A DNA stretch of 64,000 nucleotides from Bacillus sp. FJAT-22090 (GCF_007676755.1 NZ_VEBK01000001.1:186001-250000), one strand, 5' to 3'; numbered from the stretch's first letter, positions 44,873 through 55,736 are shown. Translations and numbers: made by a program. The notes: generated by a model not told the origin, from the letters alone.

Positions 44873-46222
44873 TTACGCCTCCATTAATAATAGTTCTGGA
44901 CTGCTAAGCAAACGTTTCATATGGTTCAACGCATGTTGAGCAGTCGCACCATCGATCATGCGATGATCAAAGCTCAATGATAATGCTAACACAGGAGCTG
45001 CAACAATTTCACTATTTTTTATTACCGGTTTTTCAGAAATTCGACCAATTCCGAGAATTGCAACCTCTGGGTGGTTAATAACCGGTGTAAACCATTGCCC
45101 GCCAGCAGAACCAATATTCGTAATTGAGCAAGAAGCACCCTTCATTTCATTAGAAGCTAATTTACCATCACGCGCTTTTGTTGCAAGAACATTAATTTCA
45201 TCAGAAATTGCAAATACTGATTTACGATCTGCATTCTTAATTACAGGTACTAGTAAACCTTTATCTGTATCCGCTGCAATACCAATATTGAAATAATGTT
45301 TTTGAATAACTTCATTTGTTTCATCATCATAAGAAGTATTTAGCTGAGGGAATTCTCTCAATGTACTTACAAGTGCTTTTACGACATAAGGTAAGTAAGT
45401 TAATTTGATATTCTTCTCTGCAGCAATATCTTTGAATTTTTTGCGATGTGCAACAAGTTCTGTTACGTCCACTTCATCCATTAATGTAACGTGTGGAGCT
45501 GTATGTTTCGAATGTACCATAGCTTTTGCGATAGCTTTACGCATTGGAGAAAGTTTTTCGCGAGTTTCTGGGAATTCTCCTTCAGAGACTACAGGAGCGG
45601 CTACTTTTTCTTCTACATTCGATTCTTGCGTAGTTGTTTCTGAATTTACTGAAGTAACTTCAGCAGGTTTTTGGTCGCCTGATAAGAATGATTCAATATC
45701 CTCTTTAAGAACACGTCCATTTTTTCCTGAACCACTAACTTCCGCAATATTTACTTCATGATCACGAGCATATTTACGTACAGAAGGCATTGCGATTATA
45801 CGCTTATCACCTTTTACTTCTTGCTTAGGCTGGTCAGTAGATGCTTCTTTTTTGTTAGGAGCTTCCACTGTTTCTTTTTCAATTTTTTGACCAGCTTCGG
45901 CAGTAGCTTGTACTTGAGCTTCTGTTTTTTCAGTCGCTTTTGTATCTTCGGTATCATGTCCTTTAAATTGGAGATCCTCATATCCAGGAGCGTCAATCTT
46001 AATAAGTACATCTCCGACAACCGCAACTGTTCCTTCACTAACTAATACATCTGTTACTTTCCCTTTAACAGGAGAAGGAATTTCTACAACTGCTTTATCA
46101 TTTTGGACTTCACATAAAATATCGTCTTCTTGTACTTCATCGCCAGCTTTAACAAACCATTTTACGATTTCGCCTTCATGTATACCTTCACCGATATCTG
46201 GTAATCGAAATTCAAATGCCAC
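44873..46222 (-). CDS. pdhC: Dihydrolipoamide acetyltransferase (E2)
   Basis: 449 aa. One lipoyl domain (residues 1-80, lipoyl Lys in [12 protein letters not shown]), an Ala/Glu/Thr-rich linker, a peripheral-subunit-binding domain near 147 ([27 protein letters not shown]) and the catalytic domain ending in [10 protein letters not shown]. It transfers acetyl groups to CoA. GTG 46222 gives the usual N-terminus [12 protein letters not shown] and is 9 nt after AAAGG; a GTG three codons earlier overlaps the SD. Confidence 0.96.
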   Translation of the reverse strand: MAFEFRLPDIGEGIHEGEIVKWFVKAGDEVQEDDILCEVQNDKAVVEIPSPVKGKVTDVLVSEGTVAVVGDVLIKIDAPGYEDLQFKGHDTEDTKATEKTEAQVQATAEAGQKIEKETVEAPNKKEASTDQPKQEVKGDKRIIAMPSVRKYARDHEVNIAEVSGSGKNGRVLKEDIESFLSGDQKPAEVTSVNSETTTQESNVEEKVAAPVVSEGEFPETREKLSPMRKAIAKAMVHSKHTAPHVTLMDEVDVTELVAHRKKFKDIAAEKNIKLTYLPYVVKALVSTLREFPQLNTSYDDETNEVIQKHYFNIGIAADTDKGLLVPVIKNADRKSVFAISDEINVLATKARDGKLASNEMKGASCSITNIGSAGGQWFTPVINHPEVAILGIGRISEKPVIKNSEIVAAPVLALSLSFDHRMIDGATAQHALNHMKRLLSSPELLLMEA

Positions 46223-46253
46223 AGTATTCACCCTTTCTATTTAGAATTTTATA

Positions 46254-47231
46254 TTAGAATGTTAAAACTTTTTTAGCTGTCTCTACTATATCCTTTATGT
46301 TCGGTAACCAAACTGTTTCAGCTTGGGAGAAAGGATAAACAGTATCAGGAGCAGCAACACGTAAAACAGGAGCTTCTAAACTTAGAATAGCTCTTTCTGT
46401 AATTTCCGCTACTACATTAGCAGCAATACCAGCTTGTTTTTGTGCTTCTTGCACGACAATCGCACGGCCTGTTTTTTCAACAGAAGCAATAATCGTTTCA
46501 ATATCTAATGGTTGAATAGTACGTAAGTCAACAACTTCTACTGAGAATCCTTCTTTTTCAAGCTCTTCTGCAGCTTTTAAACTTTCGTGTACCATTGCGC
46601 CATAAGTAATAATTGAAAGATCAGATCCTTCACGTTTTACATCTGCTTTACCTAGTGGAATTGTATATTCTTCTTCTGGAACTTCTCCACGGAAAGAACG
46701 GTACAATTTCATATGTTCCAAATAAATGACAGGGTCATTATCACGAATCGCAGAAATTAATAATCCTTTAGCATCATACGGAGTAGAAGGGATAACAACT
46801 TTTACACCTGGTGTAGAAGTCATTAATAATTCCAAGCTGTCCGCATGCATTTCTGGTGTATGAACCCCACCACCAAATGGAGAACGGATTGTAACAGGGG
46901 CATTGTATGCTCCGCCTGTACGGAAGCGCATACGTGCAAGTTGACCACTAATTGAATCCATTACTTCATATACAAATCCAAAGAATTGGATCTCAGGAAC
47001 TGGTCTAAACCCTTGAAGTGCTAGACCAACCGCAAGTCCACCAATACCTGATTCAGCTAAAGGTGTGTCAAATACTCGGTCTTCTCCAAATTCTTTCTGT
47101 AACCCTTCTGTTGCACGGAATACTCCTCCGTTAACGCCAACGTCTTCACCGAAGACTAGAACGTTTTCATCATTTTTAAGCTCGGTACGGAGTGCTTCCG
47201 TAATTGCTTGAATCATCGTCAGTTGTGCCAT
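46254..47231 (-). CDS. pdhB: Pyruvate dehydrogenase E1 component subunit beta
   Basis: 325 aa. [19 protein letters not shown] near 27 and [20 protein letters not shown] near 54 are E1-beta signatures; the C-terminal half has the transketolase C fold. It works with PdhA as the TPP-dependent E1. It starts 3 bp after the pdhA stop. Confidence 0.97.
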   Translation of the reverse strand: MAQLTMIQAITEALRTELKNDENVLVFGEDVGVNGGVFRATEGLQKEFGEDRVFDTPLAESGIGGLAVGLALQGFRPVPEIQFFGFVYEVMDSISGQLARMRFRTGGAYNAPVTIRSPFGGGVHTPEMHADSLELLMTSTPGVKVVIPSTPYDAKGLLISAIRDNDPVIYLEHMKLYRSFRGEVPEEEYTIPLGKADVKREGSDLSIITYGAMVHESLKAAEELEKEGFSVEVVDLRTIQPLDIETIIASVEKTGRAIVVQEAQKQAGIAANVVAEITERAILSLEAPVLRVAAPDTVYPFSQAETVWLPNIKDIVETAKKVLTF

Positions 47232-47234
47232 CGG

Positions 47235-48383
<1,149 letters not shown>

Positions 48384-48419
48384 TTATTATATAAAGTAAT
48401 ACAACTGTCTTTCCTAAAT

Positions 48420-48448
48420 AGTATACTCAAGAATAAATCTGTGGTCAA
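48420..48448 (-). promoter_or_regulatory. Predicted sigma-A promoter of pdhABCD
   Basis: On the minus strand TTGACC, a 17-bp spacer, then TATACT (plus-strand 48448 to 48420). Transcription would start about 65 bp before the pdhA start codon. The spacer length is ideal. Confidence 0.65.
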
Positions 48449-48550
48449 TCATCTAAAATGGACGATTATATTTAATAGAATATTAAAAACTGCATAATCT
48501 GTATCAGTCCCGAATTATGTCTGTGTTATATCAGTTTACTATTTTCCCAG

Positions 48551-48584
48551 AAAAAAAGCAGCACCATTAAGGGCTACTTTTTTT
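48551..48584 (-). terminator. Terminator of ykyA
   Basis: AAAAAGCAGC and GGCTACTTTTT form an imperfect stem (one mismatch). On the minus strand it ends in GCTGCTTTTTTT. Confidence 0.7.
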
Positions 48585-48587
48585 AAA

Positions 48588-49235
48588 TTATTTATTCTCT
48601 TTTTGTAAGGCTGTAAATACCTCATCTTTAATCTTATTCAGCTCAGAGGTAAGGTCATTAAACTTTTCAACGGATTGTTTTACTACTTCATTTTGTTTGT
48701 TAACTTCTTCTACTTGCTTTTGAATGGTAGAAACATCAGCCGCTTCATCTATTAACATGTCATATAAACTTTCTTGTAAACTAGCAAGCGTATTATATTG
48801 TTCTGTTAAGTTATTGTACGCGTCATAACGATTCTTTAATGCTTCTTCGATTTGTTGGATACTAGCTTTTTCTGATTCTTCTTTTGTTTCAGATAGGAGT
48901 ACATCGATGTCTGTTAGCTTATCAGATGCATTTTTAATAGAAGTTGCTTCTTTTTCTACCAACACCAATCTTTCTTCCAAAAGTTGAGCTGTTTTTTCTA
49001 CTTGTGCTGTCAGTTCTTCTTTTTGATCTTTCGTTAGTTCCATCATGCTCTGAAAATTAGCTTGTTCCTTTTGTTCTGTTTCAGCTAACTGCGTTTGTAC
49101 ATCTCTATAATCAGCTTCTAAATTATATATTTCTGTTAAGATGTTTGACAATTTTTCTTCTGTTTTTTCTCCAAAAGAACATGCAGACAGTAGCAATACA
49201 AAGCATAAAGGAACTACGTATTTCCATTTTTTCAT
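48588..49235 (-). CDS. ykyA: YkyA-like coiled-coil lipoprotein
   Basis: 215 aa. The signal peptide ends in the lipobox LSAC (Cys 18), and the rest is nearly all coiled coil rich in Glu, Lys, Gln and Leu, with few Gly/Pro. B. subtilis YkyA, upstream of pdhA, is a lipoprotein of the same architecture; its role at the cell wall is not settled. ATG 49235 has GGAGG upstream; the longer frame starting at 49256 overlaps the SD region. Confidence 0.88.
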   Translation of the reverse strand: MKKWKYVVPLCFVLLLSACSFGEKTEEKLSNILTEIYNLEADYRDVQTQLAETEQKEQANFQSMMELTKDQKEELTAQVEKTAQLLEERLVLVEKEATSIKNASDKLTDIDVLLSETKEESEKASIQQIEEALKNRYDAYNNLTEQYNTLASLQESLYDMLIDEAADVSTIQKQVEEVNKQNEVVKQSVEKFNDLTSELNKIKDEVFTALQKENK

Positions 49236-49368
49236 CACGTAACCTCCTCTATTCATTCCACTATAATTGTTCTAGCTTTTAAATTCAACCTTCCATTGGG
49301 CTGTTTTTGTTTAGCAATTGAGGATTTTTCGATATAATAGATTTATGAACTTGGAAAGGACGATTATC

Positions 49369-49926
49369 ATGATTTTAATGAAAGACATTGTAAGAGATGG
49401 TCACCCGGCACTACGCAAGAAAACGGAAGAGATGACATTTCCTTTATCAAAAGAAGATGTGCTACTTGCGGACGAGTTATTAGAATATGTAATTAATAGT
49501 CAAGATGACGAAATGGTTGAAAAGTATAAATTACGTCCAGGTATCGGACTTGCCGCACCTCAAGTGAATGCTGATAAAAGAATGTTCGCCATCCATTTGA
49601 CAGATTCTGAAGATAATGAGGTAAGCTTTGTCGCAGTAAACCCAAAAATAATTAGTCATTCTGTAGAAAGCACATTTATTACTGCTGGTGAAGGCTGTCT
49701 TTCTGTGGACGAAGTAATCGAAGGGTATGTTCCAAGGCATGCCCGTATTACAGCAACCGGCTTTTATCCAGATGGAACCCCTTTTAAAAAACGTTTAAAA
49801 GGCTTGGCAGCAATTGCTTTCCAACATGAATTAGATCATTTAAATGGCATTATGTTTTACGATCATATCAATAAAGAAAACCCTTATGCCGAAATACCTA
49901 ATGCAGTTCCTTATGATCGTTTATAA
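49369..49926 (+). CDS. def: Peptide deformylase
   Basis: 185 aa, type II (Firmicute) deformylase. All three motifs are present: GIGLAAPQ near 58, EGCLSV near 110 and the metal site QHELDHLNG near 153. It removes formyl from nascent N-terminal Met. ATG 49369 has AAAGGA 8 nt upstream. A TATAAT box at 49333-49338, 17 bp after a weak TTTAGC, is a likely promoter. Confidence 0.97.
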   Translation: MILMKDIVRDGHPALRKKTEEMTFPLSKEDVLLADELLEYVINSQDDEMVEKYKLRPGIGLAAPQVNADKRMFAIHLTDSEDNEVSFVAVNPKIISHSVESTFITAGEGCLSVDEVIEGYVPRHARITATGFYPDGTPFKKRLKGLAAIAFQHELDHLNGIMFYDHINKENPYAEIPNAVPYDRL

Positions 49927-49943
49927 GAAAAGTGAAAAGACAC

Positions 49944-50120
49944 GTTAAGATCAAAACCAGTATCTATCGTTTTCAAATGGTTTTGGGAAGACTGATGCTA
50001 TACGATAACTGATTTTTTTAGAGCTGTTGATTATGACCGACGTCATGATCAACAGCTCTTTTCTCGATAATCATATGGCATTTATCTATCCACCACCCTT
50101 CTACAACTTTAGACACTGTT
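49944..50120. repeat. Second dispersed repeat family, copy 2, with 40-nt palindrome
   Basis: About 177 bp, similar to 32111-32290. Shared landmarks are TCAAAACC-GTATCT-TCGTTTT, ATGCTATACGATAAC, the palindrome at 50020-50059 and CCTTCTACAA. The palindrome has 18-bp arms with one wobble pair around CGAC. A third partial copy of the left end lies at 50355-50398. No gene is seen in 49927-50457. Confidence 0.75.
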
Positions 50121-50227
50121 TTAGTACTGCTTTTTGGAAGAAGAGAAGCGACACCTCCTACTCATAGAAGAAGCGACCGAAAATACAATTTCGGTCGCAC
50201 CCCACCTTCTCTATTAGAAATCGCCTT

Positions 50228-50270
50228 CATCGCTCACCCCGCGGAAAGCGACCGGTTGGAACGGAAATCA
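50228..50270. repeat. Short remnant of the palindrome-element arm
   Basis: ATCGCTCACCCCGCGGAAAG followed by ACGGAAATC matches the outer right-arm segment of copies A-D, isolated from the rest of the element. It is probably a decayed fragment. Confidence 0.6.
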
Positions 50271-50423
50271 ACCGTTTTATAGAATCGTTTTTCCACCGTA
50301 GAAATACTAGATTTATGAAACGAAAAATTATATACTTTCTTATCTTTTTTTAAATGAAAACACCCTTTAAGATCAAAATCTGTATCTATCATTTTTAAAA
50401 GTGCTCTTAACTCTCGTAACTTA

Positions 50424-50455
50424 AAAAGCCCATTTCAAAAAGTGAAATGGGCTTT
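50424..50455 (-). terminator. Terminator of the PfkB-kinase operon
   Basis: AAAAGCCCATTTC pairs with GAAATGGGCTTTT, a perfect stem with a short A-rich loop and T runs on either strand. Confidence 0.9.
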
Positions 50456-50457
50456 TC

Positions 50458-51390
50458 TTATAAATCTGCTAATCTTGGCATTGCGGAAAGAGCGCCTGGT
50501 TTTGTAGCACATATTGCTCCAAGTTTATTTCCAAAAGAAATATATTCAATCCACTCTTCTTTTGTTTTAGGGACCCCTGTCCAATAAATTTTTGATAGAA
50601 TTCCAGCCATAAAGGCGTCCCCAGCTCCAGTTGTATCAACTGGCTCCACTTTCTCCACAGTCACATGAACCGTTTCTCCGTCTATCACAGCATATGTACC
50701 TTCTTCTCCCACAGTAATTAAGACAATAGGAATCTGATAATGTTGAAGCCTCTTAATTCCTTCTTCTCTTGATTCTGTTTTCGTTAAAAAGGAAAGCTCC
50801 TCTTCTGTTAACTTTAAAATATCCACCTGTTTAAAAAAAGAACAAATCGTTTCTCTGCACAGTTCTTCACTTTCCCACCTTAAAGGACGAATGTTGGCAT
50901 CAAACGATAAAAATACATTTCTTTTTTTCATTTGGCTTACTATTTCTCTAGTTGTTCGACATGCTGTCGGATGAAATAAAGTGCCAGAACAAAAATGAAA
51001 ACTAGATGCCTGTTGAAAAGCCTCTTGCTTCAATGAATCGAATTCAACCTGAATATCAGGTGTTTCATCTACATACGTATGGAAGTGACGATCATTATTT
51101 TCCGTCAAATGAACGTACACTCCGCTTACTCGTTTTTCTGGAACTACTAAAGCAAACGATAAGTCTACCCCTTCTGCCATTAGCTCCTTCCTCACAAACG
51201 CAGAAGTTTCGTCATCCCCCGAGATAGTAATAAAAGAAGAAGCTGCTCCTAGTCTCGCTATTCCAGCCGCAACATTTACTGTCGCTCCTCCAAGATACTT
51301 TGTAAAGCTATTATTGTTTTGATCATCTGCAATATAATCGACAAATCCGTCCCCATATATTAATACAGACTTATTAGTAAGATCGTTCAT
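50458..51390 (-). CDS. PfkB-family carbohydrate kinase (fructokinase-like)
   Basis: 310 aa. Ribokinase fold: GGATVNVAAGIARLGA near 34 and the catalytic DTTGAGDAFMAGIL near 251-264, with D263-type base in GAGD. The sugar is uncertain; fructokinase or 2-keto-3-deoxygluconate kinase are most likely by similarity. It follows the Cof hydrolase by 10 bp in the same operon. AGGAG is 5 nt before ATG 51390. Confidence 0.88.
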   Translation of the reverse strand: MNDLTNKSVLIYGDGFVDYIADDQNNNSFTKYLGGATVNVAAGIARLGAASSFITISGDDETSAFVRKELMAEGVDLSFALVVPEKRVSGVYVHLTENNDRHFHTYVDETPDIQVEFDSLKQEAFQQASSFHFCSGTLFHPTACRTTREIVSQMKKRNVFLSFDANIRPLRWESEELCRETICSFFKQVDILKLTEEELSFLTKTESREEGIKRLQHYQIPIVLITVGEEGTYAVIDGETVHVTVEKVEPVDTTGAGDAFMAGILSKIYWTGVPKTKEEWIEYISFGNKLGAICATKPGALSAMPRLADL

Positions 51391-51400
51391 AAAAACTCCT

Positions 51401-52174
51401 CTAGATTAGTTTTAATTTCTTCATTGCGTTCACTAAACCATTTTCGGAAACATGATCCGTGACGAATGATGCATGTTTTTTTAACTCTTCCACCGAATTG
51501 CCCATCGCAACACCAGTACCTACATATTGAAGCATTTCTACATCATTTAATCCATCCCCAAAAGCAATTGCATCTTTTGGAGTTTTATGTAAGTAGTTTA
51601 GAAACAATTCAATTCCTTGTGCTTTAGAAACCCCTTTTGGTAGCACATCACACGACACGCGATGCCAACGGACAAACTTTAAATTTGGGAATGCTTTCTC
51701 ATATTCTTTCTGTACTTCCATGTCACAAAAAATGAGTGCTTGATGGATATCATTAGATAGAAAGAAGTTTTCTTCCACTCTAGGTAATGCAAGTTTCAAA
51801 GAGGAAATGCTTTCGTAAATGTCTTCGTGGTCCGGTACATTGGAAACAAACTCTTTGTCATCCATATAAACTAAAGGCTGCTCACGCTCCATTGCAAACT
51901 CGGTTAAATGTTGAAGTTCCATAGTATCGATAATCCCTTTATGTATAATCTCTCCTTGAAATTGCACAATTTGACCATTGTAACATATAAACGAATCTAT
52001 TTTAAGCTCATCCATAATAGATTGTGCTGTAAATGGTGCCCTGCCCGTTGCTATGACTACTTCATGTCCGTTCTCTCTTGCTGTTTGAATAGAATCTTTC
52101 ACACCATTCGGGATGTTCTTATCATTATCTAAAATAGTACCATCAATATCTAAGAATAAAATTTTATTTACCAT
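51401..52174 (-). CDS. ykrA: Cof-type HAD phosphatase (YkrA-like)
   Basis: 257 aa. HAD motifs: FLDIDGTILD near 6, ATGRAP near 42, a Lys in LPKGVSKAQG near 178 and FGDGLNDVEML near 206; a C2-type cap lies between. These enzymes dephosphorylate sugar phosphates or similar metabolites. B. subtilis ykrA occupies the same place. ATG 52174 is 8 nt after GGAG. Confidence 0.9.
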   Translation of the reverse strand: MVNKILFLDIDGTILDNDKNIPNGVKDSIQTARENGHEVVIATGRAPFTAQSIMDELKIDSFICYNGQIVQFQGEIIHKGIIDTMELQHLTEFAMEREQPLVYMDDKEFVSNVPDHEDIYESISSLKLALPRVEENFFLSNDIHQALIFCDMEVQKEYEKAFPNLKFVRWHRVSCDVLPKGVSKAQGIELFLNYLHKTPKDAIAFGDGLNDVEMLQYVGTGVAMGNSVEELKKHASFVTDHVSENGLVNAMKKLKLI

Positions 52175-52226
52175 CAAAAAAACTCCAATCTGACATGTTA
52201 ATTATTTGACTTTTCTGTTAGAATCC

Positions 52227-52255
52227 TTTACACATTTAAGAATTTTGTATATAAT
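52227..52255 (+). promoter_or_regulatory. Near-consensus sigma-A promoter of the 23-codon gene
   Basis: TTTACA (52227-52232), exactly 17 bp, then the perfect TATAAT (52250-52255). It is one of the strongest promoter matches in the window. The mini-ORF starts 22 bp later. Confidence 0.75.
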
Positions 52256-52277
52256 AGATTGTAAGGAGTGGGGTGCC

Positions 52278-52349
52278 ATGTTGAAACGACTGAAAAGGAA
52301 ATGGTTGAGACGGCTCGGCGGAATGCTCAGAAATAAAACGATCGCTTAA
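52278..52349 (+). CDS. 23-aa basic peptide gene, complete transcription unit
   Basis: ATG 52278 to TAA 52347-52349. The peptide starts MLKRLKRKWLRRLGG and ends RNKTIA; eight of its first 20 residues are Lys or Arg, spaced so that one helix face is basic and the other hydrophobic. The SD AAGGAG (52262-52267) is about 10 nt upstream. A sigma-A promoter precedes it and a terminator follows 6 nt after the stop. It diverges from ykrA and precedes rpoY. It could be a membrane-active or RNA-binding peptide or a small-RNA mRNA; I do not recognise it. Confidence 0.6.
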   Translation: MLKRLKRKWLRRLGGMLRNKTIA

Positions 52350-52355
52350 ACATTT

Positions 52356-52383
52356 GCCCTTCAAAAAATGGAGGGCTTTTCTT
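52356..52383 (+). terminator. Terminator of the 23-codon gene
   Basis: GCCCTTC (52356-52362) pairs with GGAGGGC (52370-52376), with one G-U pair, around a 7-nt A-rich loop. TTTTCTTT follows. Confidence 0.8.
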
Positions 52384-52454
52384 TATTTTAAAGAAGTAGC
52401 GTGATAATATAAAGAGAATTGATTTATTTTGAACGTGAAAAAGGAGAGTATAAA

Positions 52455-52664
52455 ATGATTTATAAAGTTTATTATCAAGAAAATGCACTAGAAGTACCAG
52501 TTCGCGAAAACACGAAAAGCCTATATGTAGAGGCAGAATCAGAGCGTGAAGTTCGTTCTATCTTAAAAGATCGCAAATACAATATCGAACTAATTCAGTT
52601 GCTTGAAGGTAATCATTTAGAATACGAACAAGCAAGTCCGAATTATAAAGTAGAAAAGAGATAA
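52455..52664 (+). CDS. rpoY: RNA polymerase epsilon subunit
   Basis: 69 aa. [18 protein letters not shown] and [11 protein letters not shown] match RpoY/YkzG. Epsilon binds the RNA polymerase core of Firmicutes near the bottom of the cleft. ATG 52455 follows AAAGGAGAG; a 12-residue longer frame precedes the SD. It is 3 bp ahead of rnjA, the conserved rpoY-rnjA pair. Confidence 0.96.
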   Translation: MIYKVYYQENALEVPVRENTKSLYVEAESEREVRSILKDRKYNIELIQLLEGNHLEYEQASPNYKVEKR

Positions 52665-52667
52665 CAT

Positions 52668-54335
52668 ATGAAATTTGTAAAAAATGATCAAACTGCTGTT
52701 TTCGCCCTCGGCGGACTAGGTGAAATCGGCAAAAACACGTATGGCGTTCAATTTCAAGACGAGATTATTTTAATAGATGCAGGGATTAAGTTTCCAGAAG
52801 ACGATCTATTAGGTATTGACTATGTTATTCCAGATTACACTTATTTGGTAAAAAATGTAGATAAGATTAAAGGGTTATTTATCACTCATGGTCATGAAGA
52901 TCATATCGGTGGTATTCCTTATTTATTGAAACAACTAAATGTTCCGGTTTATGGCGGGAAACTTGCTCTAGGCTTATTGCGCAACAAGCTAGAAGAACAT
53001 GGCTTGCTCCGCCAAACTAAGATGAATGTCATCGAAGAGGATGATATTGTAAAGTTTAGAAAAACAGCAGTGAGTTTCTTTAGAACTACCCATAGTATTC
53101 CAGATGCATTTGGAATTGTTGTTAAAACTCCTCCAGGAAACATCGTTCATACCGGTGATTTCAAGTTTGACTTTACTCCAGTTGGAGAACCTGCCAACTT
53201 AACTAAAATGGCAGAGATCGGTCGAGACGGGGTTCTTTGCTTACTTTCGGATAGTACAAATGCGGAAATTCCGAATTTTACAATGTCTGAACGTAAAGTC
53301 GGAGAAAGTATGGATTCTATTTTCCGTAAAGTGGATGGTCGTATTATTTTCGCTACATTTGCGTCTAATATTCATAGACTTCAACAAGTGACGGATGCAG
53401 CTGTACAACATAACCGTAAAATAGCAGTTTTTGGAAGAAGTATGGACAACGCAATTACAATCGGTCGTGAACTTGGGTATATTACCGCACCGAAAGAAAC
53501 ATTTGTAGATACGAACGCATTAAATCGTTTACCTGCCAATGAAGTACTTATTTTATGTACAGGCAGTCAAGGTGAACCGATGGCAGCCCTTTCTCGAATT
53601 GCCAATGGTACACATCGTCAAATTCAAATCCAACCTGGGGATACAGTTGTATTTTCTTCTTCTCCAATCCCTGGAAATAGAGCGAGTGTCAATCGTACAA
53701 TTAACTTGCTTTTCCGTGCAGGTGCAGAAGTAATTCATGGTTCCCTTAATAATATTCACACTTCCGGACATGGATCTCAGGAAGAACAAAAGCTAATGCT
53801 TCGTTTGATGAAACCAAAGTTCTTCATGCCAATTCATGGTGAATATCGTATGTTAAAAATTCATACGGAACTAGCGGTAGATTGTGATGTACTGCCTGAA
53901 AACACATTTATTATGGAAAATGGGGATGTACTTGCATTAAGTGCCAACGAAGCACATGTTGCTGGTCGGATTCCATCAGGCGATATTTATATTGATGGTA
54001 GCGGAATTGGGGACATTGGCAACATCGTCCTACGAGATCGCCGCATCTTATCGGAAGAAGGATTAGTAATAGTAGTAGTAAGTGCAGATATGGAACGAAA
54101 AAAAATTGTTTCTGGTCCAGATATTATTTCTCGCGGTTTTGTTTATATGCGTGAATCTGGAACAATGATAAATGAAGCACAACAAATGTTAAACAAACAT
54201 CTTCGTTTCACAATTCAAGACAAGCCAGCAGAGTGGGCTGAATTGAAAAATGAAATTACCGATGTACTTAGCCCTTATTTATATGAAAAAACAAAAAGAC
54301 GTCCAATGATCTTACCGATTATTATGGAAGTGTAG
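52668..54335 (+). CDS. rnjA: Ribonuclease J1
   Basis: 555 aa. Metallo-beta-lactamase/beta-CASP fold: HGHEDHIGG near 74 carries the zinc ligands; SDSTNAE near 186, then [11 protein letters not shown] near 364 and [11 protein letters not shown] near 386. It is the 5'-exonuclease/endonuclease that drives mRNA decay and 16S rRNA maturation. Its start overlaps the rpoY SD region closely, so expression is coupled. Confidence 0.97.
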   Translation: MKFVKNDQTAVFALGGLGEIGKNTYGVQFQDEIILIDAGIKFPEDDLLGIDYVIPDYTYLVKNVDKIKGLFITHGHEDHIGGIPYLLKQLNVPVYGGKLALGLLRNKLEEHGLLRQTKMNVIEEDDIVKFRKTAVSFFRTTHSIPDAFGIVVKTPPGNIVHTGDFKFDFTPVGEPANLTKMAEIGRDGVLCLLSDSTNAEIPNFTMSERKVGESMDSIFRKVDGRIIFATFASNIHRLQQVTDAAVQHNRKIAVFGRSMDNAITIGRELGYITAPKETFVDTNALNRLPANEVLILCTGSQGEPMAALSRIANGTHRQIQIQPGDTVVFSSSPIPGNRASVNRTINLLFRAGAEVIHGSLNNIHTSGHGSQEEQKLMLRLMKPKFFMPIHGEYRMLKIHTELAVDCDVLPENTFIMENGDVLALSANEAHVAGRIPSGDIYIDGSGIGDIGNIVLRDRRILSEEGLVIVVVSADMERKKIVSGPDIISRGFVYMRESGTMINEAQQMLNKHLRFTIQDKPAEWAELKNEITDVLSPYLYEKTKRRPMILPIIMEV

Positions 54336-54344
54336 CATACATGA

Positions 54345-54382
54345 AAACAGAGCCCCCCGTTAAGGGGTGGCTCTGTTTTTTT
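54345..54382 (+). terminator. Terminator of rpoY-rnjA
   Basis: AAACAGAGCC-CCCC and GGGG-TGGCTCTGTTT form a long GC-rich stem followed by a T run. Confidence 0.9.
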
Positions 54383-54410
54383 ATATTGATTTATCTTTTT
54401 GGTATTTGTC

Positions 54411-55070
54411 TTATGATAACACTTTCTTTTCGAAGCGATTGATATCTACATCTGCTCCGATGATTATTAGAACATCGTTTAACTGAAGATTCTCATCGGC
54501 TGGGGGTGAAACATTTATATTATTTCCACGTTTAACAGCTACAATGTTAATCCCATAACGAGCACGGATATCAAGGTCAATTAAAGACTTTCCAGCTATT
54601 TTTTCATTCACTTTGATTTCCATAATAGAATGTTCATCGGACAATTCTAGATAATCTAGTACATTGTTCGACAAAATATTATTCGCAATACGAATTCCCA
54701 TATCCCGCTCAGGATGCACTACTTGGTCCGCACCAATTTTGCGCAATACTTTTTCATGGTAATCATTTTGCGCTTTAACTGTAATTTTCTTCACACCAAT
54801 TTCTTTCAACATAAGCGTAGTTAAAATACTCGCTTGAATATTATCACCTATCGCTACAATTACATGCTCGAAGTTTCGAATGCCTAGAGATTTTAAAACA
54901 GCCTCATCTGTTGTGTCAGCTACTACTGCCTGCGTAGCAATCGGTGCAAACTCATCAACTCGTTCTGGTGTAATATCAATGGCCATTACATCTGCACCTT
55001 GATCGATTAACTCTCTAACGATACTTCCTCCAAATCGTCCTAAACCAATTACTACAAATTCTTTTTGCAT
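54411..55070 (-). CDS. ktrC: Potassium uptake regulatory subunit (KtrC-like, RCK domain)
   Basis: 219 aa. The Rossmann GLGRFGGS motif near 9 and ligand Asp-29 of the MAIDI strand form the nucleotide site of an RCK_N domain; an RCK_C domain occupies about 135-215. It gates a KtrB/KtrD potassium channel in response to ATP/ADP; in relatives c-di-AMP binds RCK_C. The location next to rnjA matches B. subtilis ktrC (ykqB). Only 78 bp precede it, too little for a ydaO-type riboswitch. Confidence 0.93.
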   Translation of the reverse strand: MQKEFVVIGLGRFGGSIVRELIDQGADVMAIDITPERVDEFAPIATQAVVADTTDEAVLKSLGIRNFEHVIVAIGDNIQASILTTLMLKEIGVKKITVKAQNDYHEKVLRKIGADQVVHPERDMGIRIANNILSNNVLDYLELSDEHSIMEIKVNEKIAGKSLIDLDIRARYGINIVAVKRGNNINVSPPADENLQLNDVLIIIGADVDINRFEKKVLS

Positions 55071-55148
55071 TTTAGTGCCTCCTGCTTACTATTTAAGATG
55101 CACTAAGTTTACCATATCATTTCCGAAAATAGATACGGGTTAGCAGAT

Positions 55149-55598
55149 TCATTTTTTCTGTTCTTTCATCAGGAGTATCAATCTTTTTTCTAACATTTTT
55201 AAACCATTCTCACCAGATTGTACGTGTCTAAGCAAACCTTTCTTATCAAACAAATAAAAAGATGGAACGATTCTGTTTTGAAATTTTTTCGTAACAATTA
55301 GTTTATGGTCTAAACATATTGGATTTTTCATATCCAAACGGTCAGCGGTTTGCCGTATTAGCTTATTGTTTATATCATCCTTGGATCGTGGCATATGAAC
55401 CCCCACTAGTTGAAAGTTATCTCCATATACTTTTTTCCATTTGGAAATAGTCCCAAATATATTCTCGCATAAAGGACAACTAATGGACCAAAAGTGTACT
55501 AATATAGGTACTCCCCCAATTAAGTTTGCTTTCGTTACATGTCCATTCATCCACTCTAGGTCTCCTGAAAACTCAGGTAACTCCTCTCTTAATCGCAA
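55149..55598 (-). CDS. Thioredoxin-fold protein (TlpA/redoxin-like)
   Basis: 149 aa, no signal peptide. The active-site motif CPLC near 40 sits in ILVHFWSISCPLCE, and VPSFYLFDKKG near 111 carries the cis-Pro. The rest fits the TlpA/alkyl-hydroperoxide fold. A cytosolic thiol-disulfide or peroxide role is inferred; it may also be a ResA-like relative without membrane anchor. TTG 55598 is 6 nt after GGGGAG. Confidence 0.85.
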   Translation of the reverse strand: MRLREELPEFSGDLEWMNGHVTKANLIGGVPILVHFWSISCPLCENIFGTISKWKKVYGDNFQLVGVHMPRSKDDINNKLIRQTADRLDMKNPICLDHKLIVTKKFQNRIVPSFYLFDKKGLLRHVQSGENGLKMLEKRLILLMKEQKK

Positions 55599-55680
55599 TT
55601 ATTTCTCCCCTTTTTCCTTTTCGTCCATAGCTAGTGTATGCATTCTAAAAAAAACTGCTCCCCACAAATCCAATTTTTTT

Positions 55681-55736
55681 TTGAAATTATTTAAATAAGT
55701 TGTTAAAGTAAACTTAAAGTTGTGTTAAAATAAACT
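55681..55736 (+). promoter_or_regulatory. Candidate promoter and twin operator of the pot operon
   Basis: GTTAAAGTAAACT (55702-55714) and GTTAAAATAAACT (55724-55736) are direct repeats 22 bp apart, two helical turns. TTGAAA at 55681-55686 and TAAAGT at 55704-55709 (17-bp spacer) could be the -35 and -10, so the first repeat would cover the -10. The first gene downstream encodes an XRE regulator that may bind here. Confidence 0.45.

Noticed and set aside
55071-55148. c-di-AMP (ydaO-type) riboswitch before ktrC
   Set aside because: Only 78 bp separate ktrC from the next gene and no terminator-antiterminator fold or conserved core is visible.
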